Assembly (NCBI RefSeq): GCF_004565465.1
Contig: NZ_SRHY01000010.1
Coordinates: forward strand, 1 to 64,000
Direction of reading: 5' to 3'
Source of the DNA: Lentibacillus salicampi
GTDB taxonomy: Bacteria; Bacillota; Bacilli; Bacillales; Amphibacillaceae
Length of the DNA: 64,000 nt
The notes under the pieces were generated by a model that saw only the letters and a program-made list of their open reading frames with translations, was not told where the DNA came from and did no database searches. The position numbers and the translations under genes are program-made. Each line of letters opens with the position of its first letter. The stretch's first letter is position 1. Below are positions 36,766-43,959 of this stretch, in pieces.

Positions 36766-37792
36766 TGGCCATCACCCTTTCATGTTGTTTCGTATGTGCT
36801 GCCATTTGGTTATACGTTTTAGTGAATGCTTTGCGGTTTTGCTGCAAGTTCTCATTCGCATCTTTCGTTCCTGGGGAATAAGCAAAAGTTAACCAATCCC
36901 TGCCTATTCCAGCTTCTTCGATTGTATTCACGATGTCTCTTGTTGCCTTCCAGCCAGCCTGATCATCATCCATGGCGATTAAAAGCTGTTTATCCGAAAA
37001 CTGTTCCTTGTGTTTGGCCAAAAAATCTTTGACCTGTCTTGTTTTGGTTGCGCCTGTTAATGCGATGATACCAACGTTTTCATCGATCTCACGAAAGGAC
37101 AACGCATCCAAAATGGATTCACTCACCACCACATTGTCGGCATCCTGCGGAATGTCCATAAAAAAATCCTTCGTTTCTTTGGAGGGATTAAAAATAAGCT
37201 GTATTTCCTTGGGATCAAGGTTTTCATCGATGCTGGAACGGAGTAAAACGCGATCCAACGTATGGTCTTCGCCGTACAATGGGAAAATTAAGTTTCGTTT
37301 GCACATCCAGCTATTGTTCGAATAATCTTTGTTCAATAAGGGTTCGGCTTTTTGGAGGACATGCTGCACGATAGCCTCATCTTGTAAGTCAGCTACATAA
37401 CCGCGTGTTGTCTGTTTTGACAGGCCGCGATATCCACTATCTAAAGCCTCACTTTTAAAGTAGTTTTTCGCATACGAAAACACACGATTTGACCAATCTA
37501 ACGACTGCCGTTGTTGTGTCGTCAGGTTGGGATAGTGTTTTACCATATTTTGTTCATAAGCTGACATGTTTCCCTTTTCATGAAATTCAAGCATCATCCG
37601 TGAGCCGCAATGGTTTTCCCGGTTGCACTGGATAAAATGCTTGTTATTTTTATACATGAAGGCTTCATGCTGGTTACATTCCGGGCAGTTGCAGATAAAA
37701 TAACGTCCTTTATCTTCAGCATTCAAATCACTTAACGCATTTTCGATATTTTGAAAAACCAGTTTCTTATAGGGATTCAGCTTGCTCATCAT
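36749..37792 (-). CDS. DnaG-like primase with zinc finger and Toprim domain
   Basis: 347 residues. The N terminus has a CHC2-like zinc site (CNCPECNQHEAF...CNRENHCGS), and a Toprim core follows with VVVSESILDALSF and LLIAMDDDQAGWKATRD. Conjugative elements use such primases to start complementary-strand synthesis in the recipient. It is shorter than chromosomal DnaG and lacks a helicase-binding domain. It overlaps both neighbours (26 bp upstream, 17 bp downstream), so translation is coupled. Confidence 0.8.
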   Translation of the reverse strand: MMSKLNPYKKLVFQNIENALSDLNAEDKGRYFICNCPECNQHEAFMYKNNKHFIQCNRENHCGSRMMLEFHEKGNMSAYEQNMVKHYPNLTTQQRQSLDWSNRVFSYAKNYFKSEALDSGYRGLSKQTTRGYVADLQDEAIVQHVLQKAEPLLNKDYSNNSWMCKRNLIFPLYGEDHTLDRVLLRSSIDENLDPKEIQLIFNPSKETKDFFMDIPQDADNVVVSESILDALSFREIDENVGIIALTGATKTRQVKDFLAKHKEQFSDKQLLIAMDDDQAGWKATRDIVNTIEEAGIGRDWLTFAYSPGTKDANENLQQNRKAFTKTYNQMAAHTKQHERVMAIEHEP

Positions 37793-38540
37793 CGTTACCT
37801 ACTTTGACAGCTATTTTAGCTTCAAATCGTTTTAAAACAGGTGCAAGGACTTGTTCTTGAATAGCTTGATCTGATGTCAGGACTGTTCCCTTAGCTAATA
37901 AGTCATCAAAAGCTGTGTGAAATGCATGCATCAAGTCGTTATGAAGATGATAGGCTGTTCTAAATCCGTAATGTTGTACGAATGATCCGCCAAATAACGT
38001 CAGTTCCAGACGCTGATACCCTTCATGTTTGAACACCAATACATCAATTCGCTGTTTGGGAAGCGATTGGTAATTCGTGACCACATGCGTCACAAACCGA
38101 TTGAACGATTTTTCATCGCTCATATAGCGTTGAATCGCGTCTTGCTTGGGTAATTCATCTTTACTTTGCTTTTCTTCCGTAACCGGGTGATTCGACTGTT
38201 TATGCTTTGAAAACGACTTATGGCTTCCCAATGTCCGAACGCCTGAGTGCTTGTCTGATTGGTCCTCGTGTTTCTCAGAGGATTTAGCTGTCTCTTCGCT
38301 CACCCAGTTTACAAGCGCGTGATAGGTGTTTCGTATCGCTGCCAGCACATCCTCCATTTCCGCGTAAATGCTCGTTTCAATATAGGGGGACATACCATCA
38401 TAAATTTGTTTTAATTGGTCATCCGTCAGGTCTAGTTGATCGCCCATGACAGTAGAAAATCGTTTTTTGAAAGCCTTAAATGCGTTATCTTCCGGCTTTA
38501 CAGCTTTGACATTGGAAAGCAGTTTATCTTTCATCTTCAT
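37767..38540 (-). CDS. Hypothetical protein of the transfer operon
   Basis: 257 residues with a helical N-terminal domain (LTDDQLKQIYDGMSPYIETSIYAEMEDVLAAI), a polar linker rich in Ser, Lys and His (100-140) and a C-terminal domain (IDVLVFKHEGYQRLELTLFGGSFVQHYGFRT-type strands). No known motif is seen. GGAGGTGAT lies just before the start and directly follows a terminator-like hairpin, so its expression would depend on read-through. It overlaps the primase gene by 26 bp. Confidence 0.65.
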   Translation of the reverse strand: MKMKDKLLSNVKAVKPEDNAFKAFKKRFSTVMGDQLDLTDDQLKQIYDGMSPYIETSIYAEMEDVLAAIRNTYHALVNWVSEETAKSSEKHEDQSDKHSGVRTLGSHKSFSKHKQSNHPVTEEKQSKDELPKQDAIQRYMSDEKSFNRFVTHVVTNYQSLPKQRIDVLVFKHEGYQRLELTLFGGSFVQHYGFRTAYHLHNDLMHAFHTAFDDLLAKGTVLTSDQAIQEQVLAPVLKRFEAKIAVKVGNDDEQAESL

Positions 38541-38553
38541 TCATATCACCTCC

Positions 38554-38580
38554 AAAAAAGGACTCCCTGATCGGAAGCCC
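38554..38580 (-). terminator. Intra-operon terminator directly before a ribosome site
   Basis: GGGCTTCC and GGGAGTCC pair (two G-U pairs, 5-base loop, 38560-38580) and are followed by TTTTTT. The stem begins at the stop codon of the upstream gene and the T-run is followed at once by GGAGGTGAT of the next gene. Sequence is nearly the same as the hairpins at 20071-20091 and 39203-39224. Confidence 0.7.
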
Positions 38581-39179
38581 TACATGTCCATCTCTTGTTC
38601 ATGTGTCTTGTTTTGCTTCTTCCCAAGTTTCATCACCTTTTCGTTTTCCAAGTCCTTTTCAATTTGACCTAACTTTTCCTTTTGCACCGGCGTTAAGTCC
38701 ATATCTTTTATGTCATCCAGCACCTCTCGTTTGAGTTCATAGACTTTCTCATAACCGTGTTTTGCTTCAAATTCTTCCATCTCTTGTTCTCTTTTTTGAA
38801 CATCTTCGGGTGACGCTTCCTTTTCATCTGGTTGTTTATCTAAGGCGTCCAGCACGTGTTGCTTATAAGATTCTTTATAATTGGTTTCTTCCTTTGTAGG
38901 CTGCAGCTTTTCCAGCACATTTTGTTTATAGGCCTGTTTAAACTGCTCTGATTGATTCACCTCATCATCATGTTCTTTTTGCACCGCATCTTCGATTGTT
39001 TGAAGCTTTTCCTTCGGATACTTCGATTTCAGAACGGTATCTTGATAAAGGGATTCCAGTTTCTGTCGCTTCCATTTGAATCCTTCTTGATCAGGATTCA
39101 ACATTTCCTTTTCCTTTGCCGACAGAAAGTCAGCGTACTTGTTTGCCAATTCTGTTTCAAAACCTTGTGTATCTGGCAT
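38580..39179 (-). CDS. Hypothetical charged helical protein
   Basis: 199 residues, almost entirely helical and rich in Lys, Glu and Gln, with two similar segments (EQFKQAYKQNVLEKL and NYKESYKQHVLDALDK) that indicate an internal repeat of about 35 residues. No membrane segment is present. The ATG at 39179 has GAGGAGG upstream and is preferred over the TTG two codons earlier. It lies early in the transfer operon; perhaps a scaffold or regulator. I do not recognise a family. Confidence 0.65.
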   Translation of the reverse strand: MPDTQGFETELANKYADFLSAKEKEMLNPDQEGFKWKRQKLESLYQDTVLKSKYPKEKLQTIEDAVQKEHDDEVNQSEQFKQAYKQNVLEKLQPTKEETNYKESYKQHVLDALDKQPDEKEASPEDVQKREQEMEEFEAKHGYEKVYELKREVLDDIKDMDLTPVQKEKLGQIEKDLENEKVMKLGKKQNKTHEQEMDM

Positions 39180-39194
39180 GTTCAACCTCCTCTA

Positions 39195-39225
39195 TAAAAA
39201 AAGGCCTCCATCCATTGGAAAGCCC
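39195..39225 (-). terminator. Intra-operon terminator-like hairpin
   Basis: On the minus strand GGGCTTTCC pairs with GGAGGCC(T) across a 7-base loop with one bulge (39203-39224), followed by seven T. It lies between the stop of the 61-residue gene and the GAGGAGG site of the next gene. Same family as the hairpins at 20071-20091 and 38560-38580. Confidence 0.6.
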
Positions 39226-39231
39226 GTTTAA

Positions 39232-39417
39232 TTAATGGTTTAACTGTATAAAGTTTTGGATGGTGACAGAATCGCCCAGATTAAATTCATCACTGATGGC
39301 CTTTTCGACACCACGAATATCATCTATCGATTGAATGGGTTCCGCTAATGTTATATCAACATTGCCGCCGCCATCTTCATAAAGGTAACTTATGAAATAT
39401 TTGTATTCCGTACTCAC
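39232..39417 (-). CDS. Small hypothetical protein of the transfer operon
   Basis: 61 residues beginning MSTEYKYFISYLYEDGGGNVD with a GTG start and AAAGGAGGTGA upstream. The sequence (ITLAEPIQSIDDIRGVEKAISDEFNLG) resembles no family I can name. It follows the pilin-like gene by 15 bp. Confidence 0.55.
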   Translation of the reverse strand: MSTEYKYFISYLYEDGGGNVDITLAEPIQSIDDIRGVEKAISDEFNLGDSVTIQNFIQLNH

Positions 39418-39432
39418 AATGCTTCACCTCCT

Positions 39433-39666
39433 TTAAAATCCAACAACACGACCGCCCAACCAAGAAACAAGACTGGCAGCCAAGTAAACAATGCCAAAGC
39501 CGATTGCAACGTTGACCATCCATCCCGTATACATTTCCTTTTTCTGCGGATCTTTTGCAAATGTCCATAATAGTCCAATGACAACTAACACCAGTCCGGC
39601 TAAGACTGGTGCGATTGGTTTAATCCCATCTGTAATATTTTGTACGGTTTGAATTGCGTCTTGCAC
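39433..39666 (-). CDS. VirB2/TrbC-like pilin subunit candidate
   Basis: About 77 residues with two hydrophobic segments (PIAPVLAGLVLVVIGLLWTF and MVNVAIGFGIVYLAASLVSW) joined by a short charged loop (AKDPQKKEMYTG). This is the size and topology of VirB2-type pilins. I place the start at the GTG at 39666, which is 10 bases after AAAGGAG; a GTG three codons upstream is too close to it. It lies among the first genes of the transfer operon. Confidence 0.65.
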   Translation of the reverse strand: MQDAIQTVQNITDGIKPIAPVLAGLVLVVIGLLWTFAKDPQKKEMYTGWMVNVAIGFGIVYLAASLVSWLGGRVVGF

Positions 39667-39671
39667 GTATC

Positions 39672-39983
39672 TCACTCTCCTTTCTTCGCCACATTCGTGA
39701 TCTGTTTCTGGTTCGATACATTAAAATTCAAGATGATGTCTTGGTGTCGTTCATGAAGCCACTCATAATACGAAGACCCGTCAGCTTCGATAATGCCTTT
39801 TGCCAGAGCTTCAAATTCTTTGAATCCTTCAGGTTTAACAGGTCTGCGGTTCCTTTTTGATGATGATTCTTTCTTCGATGTTTCAGCAGAGTTTTTAGTG
39901 ACTGCCTTATCGTCCTGCTTAATATCTTTGGCCCGGTTTTCTTCCATCGATTTTGTTTCCTTTTCAAATCCAGTATTGGACAT
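39672..39983 (-). CDS. Hypothetical basic protein at the head of the transfer operon
   Basis: 103 residues. The first 50 are lysine/serine-rich and probably disordered (SAETSKKESSSKRNRRPVK); the rest reads EGFKEFEALAKGIIEADGSSYYEWLHERH. AAGGAGGTGAAACC precedes the ATG, and a terminator-like hairpin (40007-40040) lies immediately upstream. A nucleic-acid-binding or regulatory role is possible; no domain is recognised. Confidence 0.6.
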   Translation of the reverse strand: MSNTGFEKETKSMEENRAKDIKQDDKAVTKNSAETSKKESSSKRNRRPVKPEGFKEFEALAKGIIEADGSSYYEWLHERHQDIILNFNVSNQKQITNVAKKGE

Positions 39984-40006
39984 GGTTTCACCTCCTTATC
40001 TGACCA

Positions 40007-40040
40007 AAATAAAAACCCTTTTCCGTGAAAGAAAAGAGTT
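40007..40040 (-). terminator. Terminator-like hairpin ahead of the first transfer genes
   Basis: AACTCTTTTC pairs with GAAAAGGGTT (one G-U pair, 7-base loop, 40014-40040) and is followed by TTTATTTT on the minus strand. A smaller hairpin GGAAGT-ACTAA-ACTTCC lies just upstream (40045-40061). The pair sits between the 121-residue gene and the transfer genes proper. Confidence 0.6.
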
Positions 40041-40160
40041 AATGGGAAGTACTAAACTTCCTGATACTAATAATTTAACACCGTTTTCATGAAATTTTGT
40101 CACCTATTTTGTATCTTTTTTGTACCCTGTTTTGTTTCCATTTTGTTTCCTTTTAGAGTT

Positions 40161-40526
40161 TTACCATCCCAGATCTCGAGGCTCAAAAGCTGTTGATTTA
40201 CTACCGTATAAATAAACTTCTATAACCTTCCTTGTCATTTCTTTTAATTCACCAGGCGTATACGTTATGACGCCTGTATCATGCCTGCTAGACCATCGAT
40301 AAGAACATTGTGCGATTTGCTTTACATTTATATGATATTGCGTGTACATAAGCTTTTTAGTGGAAGATAAATCTTTCTGTAATTGCTTAATGGATGAATC
40401 TATCTTACCCTGATATACATTACGCATTTTAAAATCTGAAAAGCTCTTTTTATCGTGTTGTAATACTCGAATAGCAAGAGGAAGTAAAATAAACTGATGG
40501 ACAAGTTTATTCATTTGAGCATCCAT
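40161..40526 (-). CDS. Hypothetical helical protein between the SOS promoter and the transfer operon
   Basis: 121 residues, basic and mostly helical, with NKLVHQFILLPLAIRVLQHDKKSFSDFK and VYQGKIDSSIKQLQKDLSSTKKLMY. The ATG at 40526 has AGAGGTGAT upstream and is preferred over the frame extension. No family recognised. The position ahead of the terminator-studded operon makes it a candidate regulator, for example of antitermination; that is speculation. Confidence 0.6.
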   Translation of the reverse strand: MDAQMNKLVHQFILLPLAIRVLQHDKKSFSDFKMRNVYQGKIDSSIKQLQKDLSSTKKLMYTQYHINVKQIAQCSYRWSSRHDTGVITYTPGELKEMTRKVIEVYLYGSKSTAFEPRDLGW

Positions 40527-40636
40527 TAAATCACCTCTAATGAACATTAGTATTTCTTTATAATCACTTAGAAAAGTTTAGATACTACGAGAAAGGCGGT
40601 TTAACAAATTTTCTGATTCATGAAGCACTGACCTTC

Positions 40637-40954
40637 TTAGTGATAACAGTCTGCCGTTCTGGGCATTGATTCATCTTTTTCACGTATAAATACGACCCCG
40701 CTAGGTTTAGTTTCAATTTCAACTCCTTCAAGTTCCAACTCCATTATTTCCCTGATACCAAATAGCCATTCTTTTTCCGTTACGCGTCCTCGCTTACAGG
40801 AAATGCTGAGAACCTGTCTATTATTGCCGACTTCGTGTAAAAAATGTGTTGATTCACTATCATAAACCTTTATCTTTGGTGATTCATCAGGCGAAAATAT
40901 TTTAACCATTTTGACTTCGTTTTGACAGTTAGCAGTTACATCTTTAATTCTCAA
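40637..40954 (-). CDS. Hypothetical protein behind a LexA-box promoter
   Basis: 105 residues (TTG start, GGGGGAG 6 bases upstream). The sequence looks beta-rich: KMVKIFSPDESPKIKVYDSE, NNRQVLSISCKRGRVTEKEWLFG, ELELEGVEIETKPSGVVFIRE. I recognise no family, and it does not show YolD features. It is the only gene between the LexA-controlled promoter (40972-41016) and the next gene, with no strong terminator in the following 110 bp, so SOS induction may reach further downstream. Confidence 0.6.
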   Translation of the reverse strand: MRIKDVTANCQNEVKMVKIFSPDESPKIKVYDSESTHFLHEVGNNRQVLSISCKRGRVTEKEWLFGIREIMELELEGVEIETKPSGVVFIREKDESMPRTADCYH

Positions 40955-40971
40955 TTATAACTCCCCCTAAC

Positions 40972-41016
40972 AAGAACATTTGTTCTTATTATAGGCAATG
41001 GAGGACAAAAAATCAA
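40972..41016 (-). promoter_or_regulatory. Sigma-A promoter with an overlapping LexA (SOS) box
   Basis: TTGATT (41011-41016) and TATAAT (40988-40993) with a 17-bp spacer form a near-consensus promoter. Immediately downstream lies AAGAACATTTGTTCTT (40972-40987), which contains GAAC-N4-GTTC, the core of the Bacillus LexA/DinR site. The box would cover the transcription start, so repression by LexA and induction by DNA damage are expected. Confidence 0.75.
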
Positions 41017-41049
41017 CTATAGCAAGTACTTGATTAAAGCTAATGACTT

Positions 41050-41068
41050 TTATACAATCGCGCCCGAT
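41050..41068. repeat. Stem-loop repeat, left half, split by IS110 copy A
   Basis: AATCGCGCCCGAT ends at 41068, and the matching right part (TGTGAAAG...) resumes at 42651 after the insertion. Removing the IS restores GCGCCCGAT-TGTGAAAG, the form of the uninterrupted repeats at 54160-54175 and 54421-54432. Confidence 0.6.
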
Positions 41069-41078
41069 CGTATTATAT

Positions 41079-41280
41079 GGTCAGTCAGTCATTGTACTGG
41101 CTGACCTATTTTAATAGGTTTTATGCTTGAGGAAGCCGGGGTAGGACGCTCGCGCCCGTGGGACACTGATCCCGTCCGCAATACTGTCCACCCCTTCCTT
41201 GTAGAAACATGTTTGAGGCTGGTTGGGACGCGATCCCGTATAACAAACGAAGCTATGAGACTACAAGGGATCTGAGGGGC
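41079..41280 (+). ncRNA. Predicted IS110 bridge RNA, copy A
   Basis: The roughly 200-base leader upstream of the transposase is conserved with copy B and folds into a hairpin (GGTCAGTCAG/CTGGCTGACC), a small hairpin (CCTATT/AATAGG) and nested stems. In the first internal loop the left strand reads TCGCGCCCG (41150-41158), identical to the left target flank, and the right strand CCGCAAT (41176-41182), complementary to the right flank ATTGTG with one wobble. A later segment, GGCTGGT (41217-41223), equals the right end of the element. Stem AGGAAG/CTTCCT and stem GGAC/GTCC are replaced in copy B by AAGTAG/CTACTT and GAAC/GTTC, which supports RNA pairing. This matches the known design of IS110 bridge (seek) RNAs. 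Confidence 0.75.
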
Positions 41281-41315
41281 GCACCGGCGAATCTATCAAA
41301 GGAGTTGTGATTTCT

Positions 41316-42514
41316 ATGGATCCTGTCATCGGCCTGGATATCGCCAAAGAGAAAGCCAGGTCCAAGCTTTCTTACAAAGGAAAAAGACTTATAAGCAAAG
41401 CTTTAAATTTGAGCACCATCTACAAGGACTTCATGCGTTTTATCGTTTCTATCAGGAAGTGGAACAGGTCTCCGGTCAGTCTCCGGCTGTCATCTTTGAA
41501 TCCACCGGGCACTATCATGAGCCTGTGCTCCAATTTCTTGAGGATCATGATATAACATATTATTTGATCAATCCGGTGGTTTCTTATGAGGCAAGAAAAA
41601 CCAGCCTGCGCAAGGTGAAAACGGACAAAATCGATGCCTTCCATCTGGGTGAGTTGTACTACAAAGAGGATCTGGAAGTCTTTCAGAAGAAAACCGAACA
41701 ATACCTGAATCTGCGTCAATTAACCAGGCAGCACAGCGCTCTAACGGATAGCTATGTTGAAATCAAGCTTCAGTTTCAGGCTGCTGTGGATCATATTTTC
41801 CCGGAATATCATGGGGTCTTCAGTGATCTTTGTGGCAACCTCTCGTTGAATACGTTACTTCATTATCCGACTGCTTCGGATATTCAAAAGGTCTCTCAAC
41901 AGACGTTAGCCGTCGAGATGCGTCAATTCGGGGCGAAACGTTCCTATAAATGGTTTTTGGACAAAGCAGATCAATTAAAGGCTGCAGCGAATCGCAATCC
42001 CTTTCAGCATCCTGTCTGTCATGGCCATATCGTCAGCCTGCAGATGTACATTCAAATGCTTTTTCAATACCAGGAGCACCTATCCAAGCTAAAAAAAGAG
42101 ATAGATGCCCTGGCTCAGGCTTTTGAAAACTGTGGATTGATCCAGTCAATTCCCGGCATTGGAGATAAGATTGCAGCAACCATTACCTCCGAAATGGGGG
42201 ATATCAATCAGTTCCCTCATGCCAAGAACTTGACTGCCTACGCAGGACTGGATCCAAGTGTTTTTGAGTCAGGCAAATATAAAGCATCCATTAATCGTAT
42301 CACCAAAAGGGGATCATCAAGATTGCGTCAGGCCCTTTATACGGCTGTGCAATGCGGTCTGGCCAAAAACCGAAACAAGAAACTTATAGCCTATTATGAT
42401 TGCAAAAGAAACGAGGGCAAGCCACACAAGGTCGCTGTGATTGCCTGTGCCAATAAACTCGTTCACTGGATCCATGCCATGTTAAAACGTCAAGAAGCCT
42501 TTGTAGATCAATAA
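41316..42514 (+). pseudogene. IS110-family transposase, inactivated by a one-base deletion
   Basis: The ATG at 41316 starts MDPVIGLDIAK as in copy B, but the following CCAAAGAGAAAG lacks one G of the CCAAAGGAGAAAG seen there (near 41350). The frame is lost after about 12 codons. Every later part is intact in the shifted frame, including the DEDD residues (FESTGHYHEP, KTDKIDAFHLGE) and the C-terminal serine region ITKRGSSRLRQAL. A late start within the frame (41459) would lack the first catalytic aspartate. Hence a recent, single-event pseudogene. Confidence 0.85.
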
Positions 42515-42664
42515 TAAACAACGTATTAACTCCAAAATTTTCCAATCCCTTATCGGTTTAACGGTAAGGCTATTTGGCATGCCCAATTTTAGTGTAACAT
42601 GTTTTTTTGAACGTTTTCACCTTTAAATGTTGACAGCTATTGGCTGGTATTGTGAAAGAAAAAA

Positions 42665-42853
42665 TCATGGCTGAAATATATCATCAACTGTTGTATTAAG
42701 AACTCTCGCTATTTTAAAAGCAAGTTGTAAAGTAGGGTCGTATCGGTCATTTTCGATAGCATTAATTGTTTGCCTTGATACATTACATTTTTTTGCTAAT
42801 GCATCTTGTGTAAATCCTTTATCCTTACGAAATTTAAGAATTTTATTTTTCAT
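42665..42853 (-). CDS. XRE-family HTH regulator, first copy
   Basis: 62 residues forming a minimal Cro/CI-type helix-turn-helix (FTQDALAKKCNVSRQTINAIENDRYDPTLQLAFKIARVLNTTVDDIFQP). It overlaps the upstream membrane-protein gene by 11 bp, and the two form a unit. A closely similar pair lies 1.1 kb away (43771-44281). Proteins of this size paired with a small membrane protein usually regulate their own operon; the signal is unknown. It ends 10 bp from the right end of IS110 copy A. Confidence 0.85.
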   Translation of the reverse strand: MKNKILKFRKDKGFTQDALAKKCNVSRQTINAIENDRYDPTLQLAFKIARVLNTTVDDIFQP

Positions 42854-43175
42854 TGCTGCTCATCCGACGGCTATAAATCCAGTAATATACAAAATAACTA
42901 ATAACCGCAATCAACAAATAAAGTAATTCTGGATAAACAAACGGAACTAATGCTAGACGCTCGTCATTTAAATTAAAGAAGTCAAAAACAAAGTTAATAA
43001 TGAAAAACATAAGAAGTAATAACCAACTTCTTACAATCGCCTTTTGTTTAATTAACTGTGAACGTTCATCATCTTTTGTTTTAACCCCACCGTATTCATC
43101 TGTACCAGTAACCCAGCCTATAATAAAGAAAATAATTAAGCCTACTATTAGTGGCACAACTGCCCTAATTAACAA
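42843..43175 (-). CDS. Small membrane protein paired with the HTH regulator, first copy
   Basis: 110 residues with about three hydrophobic segments (VVPLIVGLIIFFIIGWVTG, SWLLLLMFFIINFVFDFF, LLYLLIAVISYFVYYWIY) and the polar stretch TDEYGGVKTKDDERSQLIKQKA. The TTG start has GAGGTGAT four bases upstream. It is paralogous to the protein of 43949-44281. Likely the membrane partner or target of the 62-residue regulator. Confidence 0.75.
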   Translation of the reverse strand: MLIRAVVPLIVGLIIFFIIGWVTGTDEYGGVKTKDDERSQLIKQKAIVRSWLLLLMFFIINFVFDFFNLNDERLALVPFVYPELLYLLIAVISYFVYYWIYSRRMSSNEK

Positions 43176-43282
43176 TTACATCACCTCATTCAAATGTAAA
43201 AATGTCTTTACATTTGAATTTATCACTTTTAGTCTTTGGTGTCAAAAAGTCTTTACATTATTCTCTTAAAAATTTTTTACAA

Positions 43283-43382
43283 AATGGCCCGATCGGGGCA
43301 CAATGCTTATTCTGCAATCGCGCCCTTTTCCGCAAGAACGAGGGGATACCCTTATTCCAGTTAAGCGGCCGATTGCTTAACA
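43283..43382. repeat. Stem-loop repeat, one full and one partial unit
   Basis: The full unit (43283-43340) runs from ATGGCCCGAT through GGGGCAC...CTTATTCTGCAATCGCGCCC to CGCAAGAACG. A partial unit TTATTCCAGTTAAGCGGCCGATTG follows at 43352-43375. It fills the gap between two small membrane-protein genes. Confidence 0.65.
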
Positions 43383-43390
43383 AATAAGTA

Positions 43391-43672
43391 TCACTTTCTT
43401 AGCAACTGCAATGAACCAACAACTAAAAGGATAATTAGTACTATGGGAAGGATCGGCCACGAAAAACGATCAGATAAAAAGTTTATGAGCCATAAGGATC
43501 CTAGAATAATCAGTACACCCATATATCTTCTACGTTCTTCATACTGCCAATAATTCCAATGTATCAAGACGTTTATTAAACCTATAGGGTAAAGCACTAG
43601 AATCATTACATACACCCAAGTTTTCTTTAAATACCAGGGTCTTTTTGATTCTGGGGCAATATTATCTGTCAA
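43391..43672 (-). CDS. Small membrane protein
   Basis: 93 residues with hydrophobic segments at about 17-37, 53-66 and 70-90 (WVYVMILVLYPIGLINVLI, VLIILGSLWLINFL, PILPIVLIILLVVGSLQLL). The TTG start is preceded by AGGAGGTTGATGT. It stands alone between two stem-loop repeats inside the IS110-bounded segment. Function unknown. Confidence 0.65.
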   Translation of the reverse strand: MTDNIAPESKRPWYLKKTWVYVMILVLYPIGLINVLIHWNYWQYEERRRYMGVLIILGSLWLINFLSDRFSWPILPIVLIILLVVGSLQLLRK

Positions 43673-43699
43673 TTTTACATCAACCTCCTACTCTCTGTT

Positions 43700-43765
43700 A
43701 AATGGCCCAACAAACAAAGAAAGAGCGAAGTTATTTATTCCTGATTTGCGCCCGTTAATGTAACA
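43700..43765. repeat. Stem-loop repeat
   Basis: AAATGGCCC (43700-43708), then TTATTCCTGATTTGCGCCCG (43735-43754) and TTAATGTAAC. It occupies nearly the whole gap between the 93-residue gene and the second HTH gene. Confidence 0.6.
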
Positions 43766-43770
43766 AAAGA

Positions 43771-43959
43771 TTATGGCTGAAAAACGGCATCAACTGTTGT
43801 GCTAAGAATCCTCGCTATTTTAAATGCAAGTTGTAAGGTAGGGTCGTATCGATCATTTGCGATAGCATTAATTGTTTGCCTTGATACGTTGCATTTTTTT
43901 GCAAGTGTATCCTGTGTATACCCCTTGCTTTTTCGAAGTTCCAAAATTTTATTTTTCAT
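43771..43959 (-). CDS. XRE-family HTH regulator, second copy
   Basis: 62 residues, nearly the same as the product of 42665-42853 (differences include KSKGYTQDTLAKKC and AIANDRYDPT). The E-to-A change in the turn after the recognition helix may alter DNA contact. It overlaps its membrane partner by 11 bp exactly as in the first copy, so the whole two-gene unit has been duplicated. Confidence 0.85.
   Translation of the reverse strand: MKNKILELRKSKGYTQDTLAKKCNVSRQTINAIANDRYDPTLQLAFKIARILSTTVDAVFQP

Larger units (their letters stand above)
41069..42650 (+). mobile_element. IS110-family insertion sequence, copy A
   Basis: About 1.58 kb, homologous throughout to copy B at 44445-46027. Homology ends at AT/CG on the left and GGTAT/TG on the right. 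As usual for IS110 there are no terminal inverted repeats and no target duplication beyond a shared AT core. It contains a structured leader RNA, then a transposase gene with a one-base deletion, and a short hairpin CCTTATCG...CGGTAAGG (42548-42569) downstream. Probably movable only by a transposase supplied in trans. Confidence 0.8.

Noticed and set aside
40637..40954. YolD-like SOS protein behind the LexA box
   Set aside because: Length is similar, but the usual YolD sequence features are not present, so no name is given.
41307..41555. 82-residue frame at the start of IS110 copy A as a separate gene
   Set aside because: It is the first 12 codons of the transposase followed by out-of-frame translation after a one-base deletion; comparison with copy B shows this directly.
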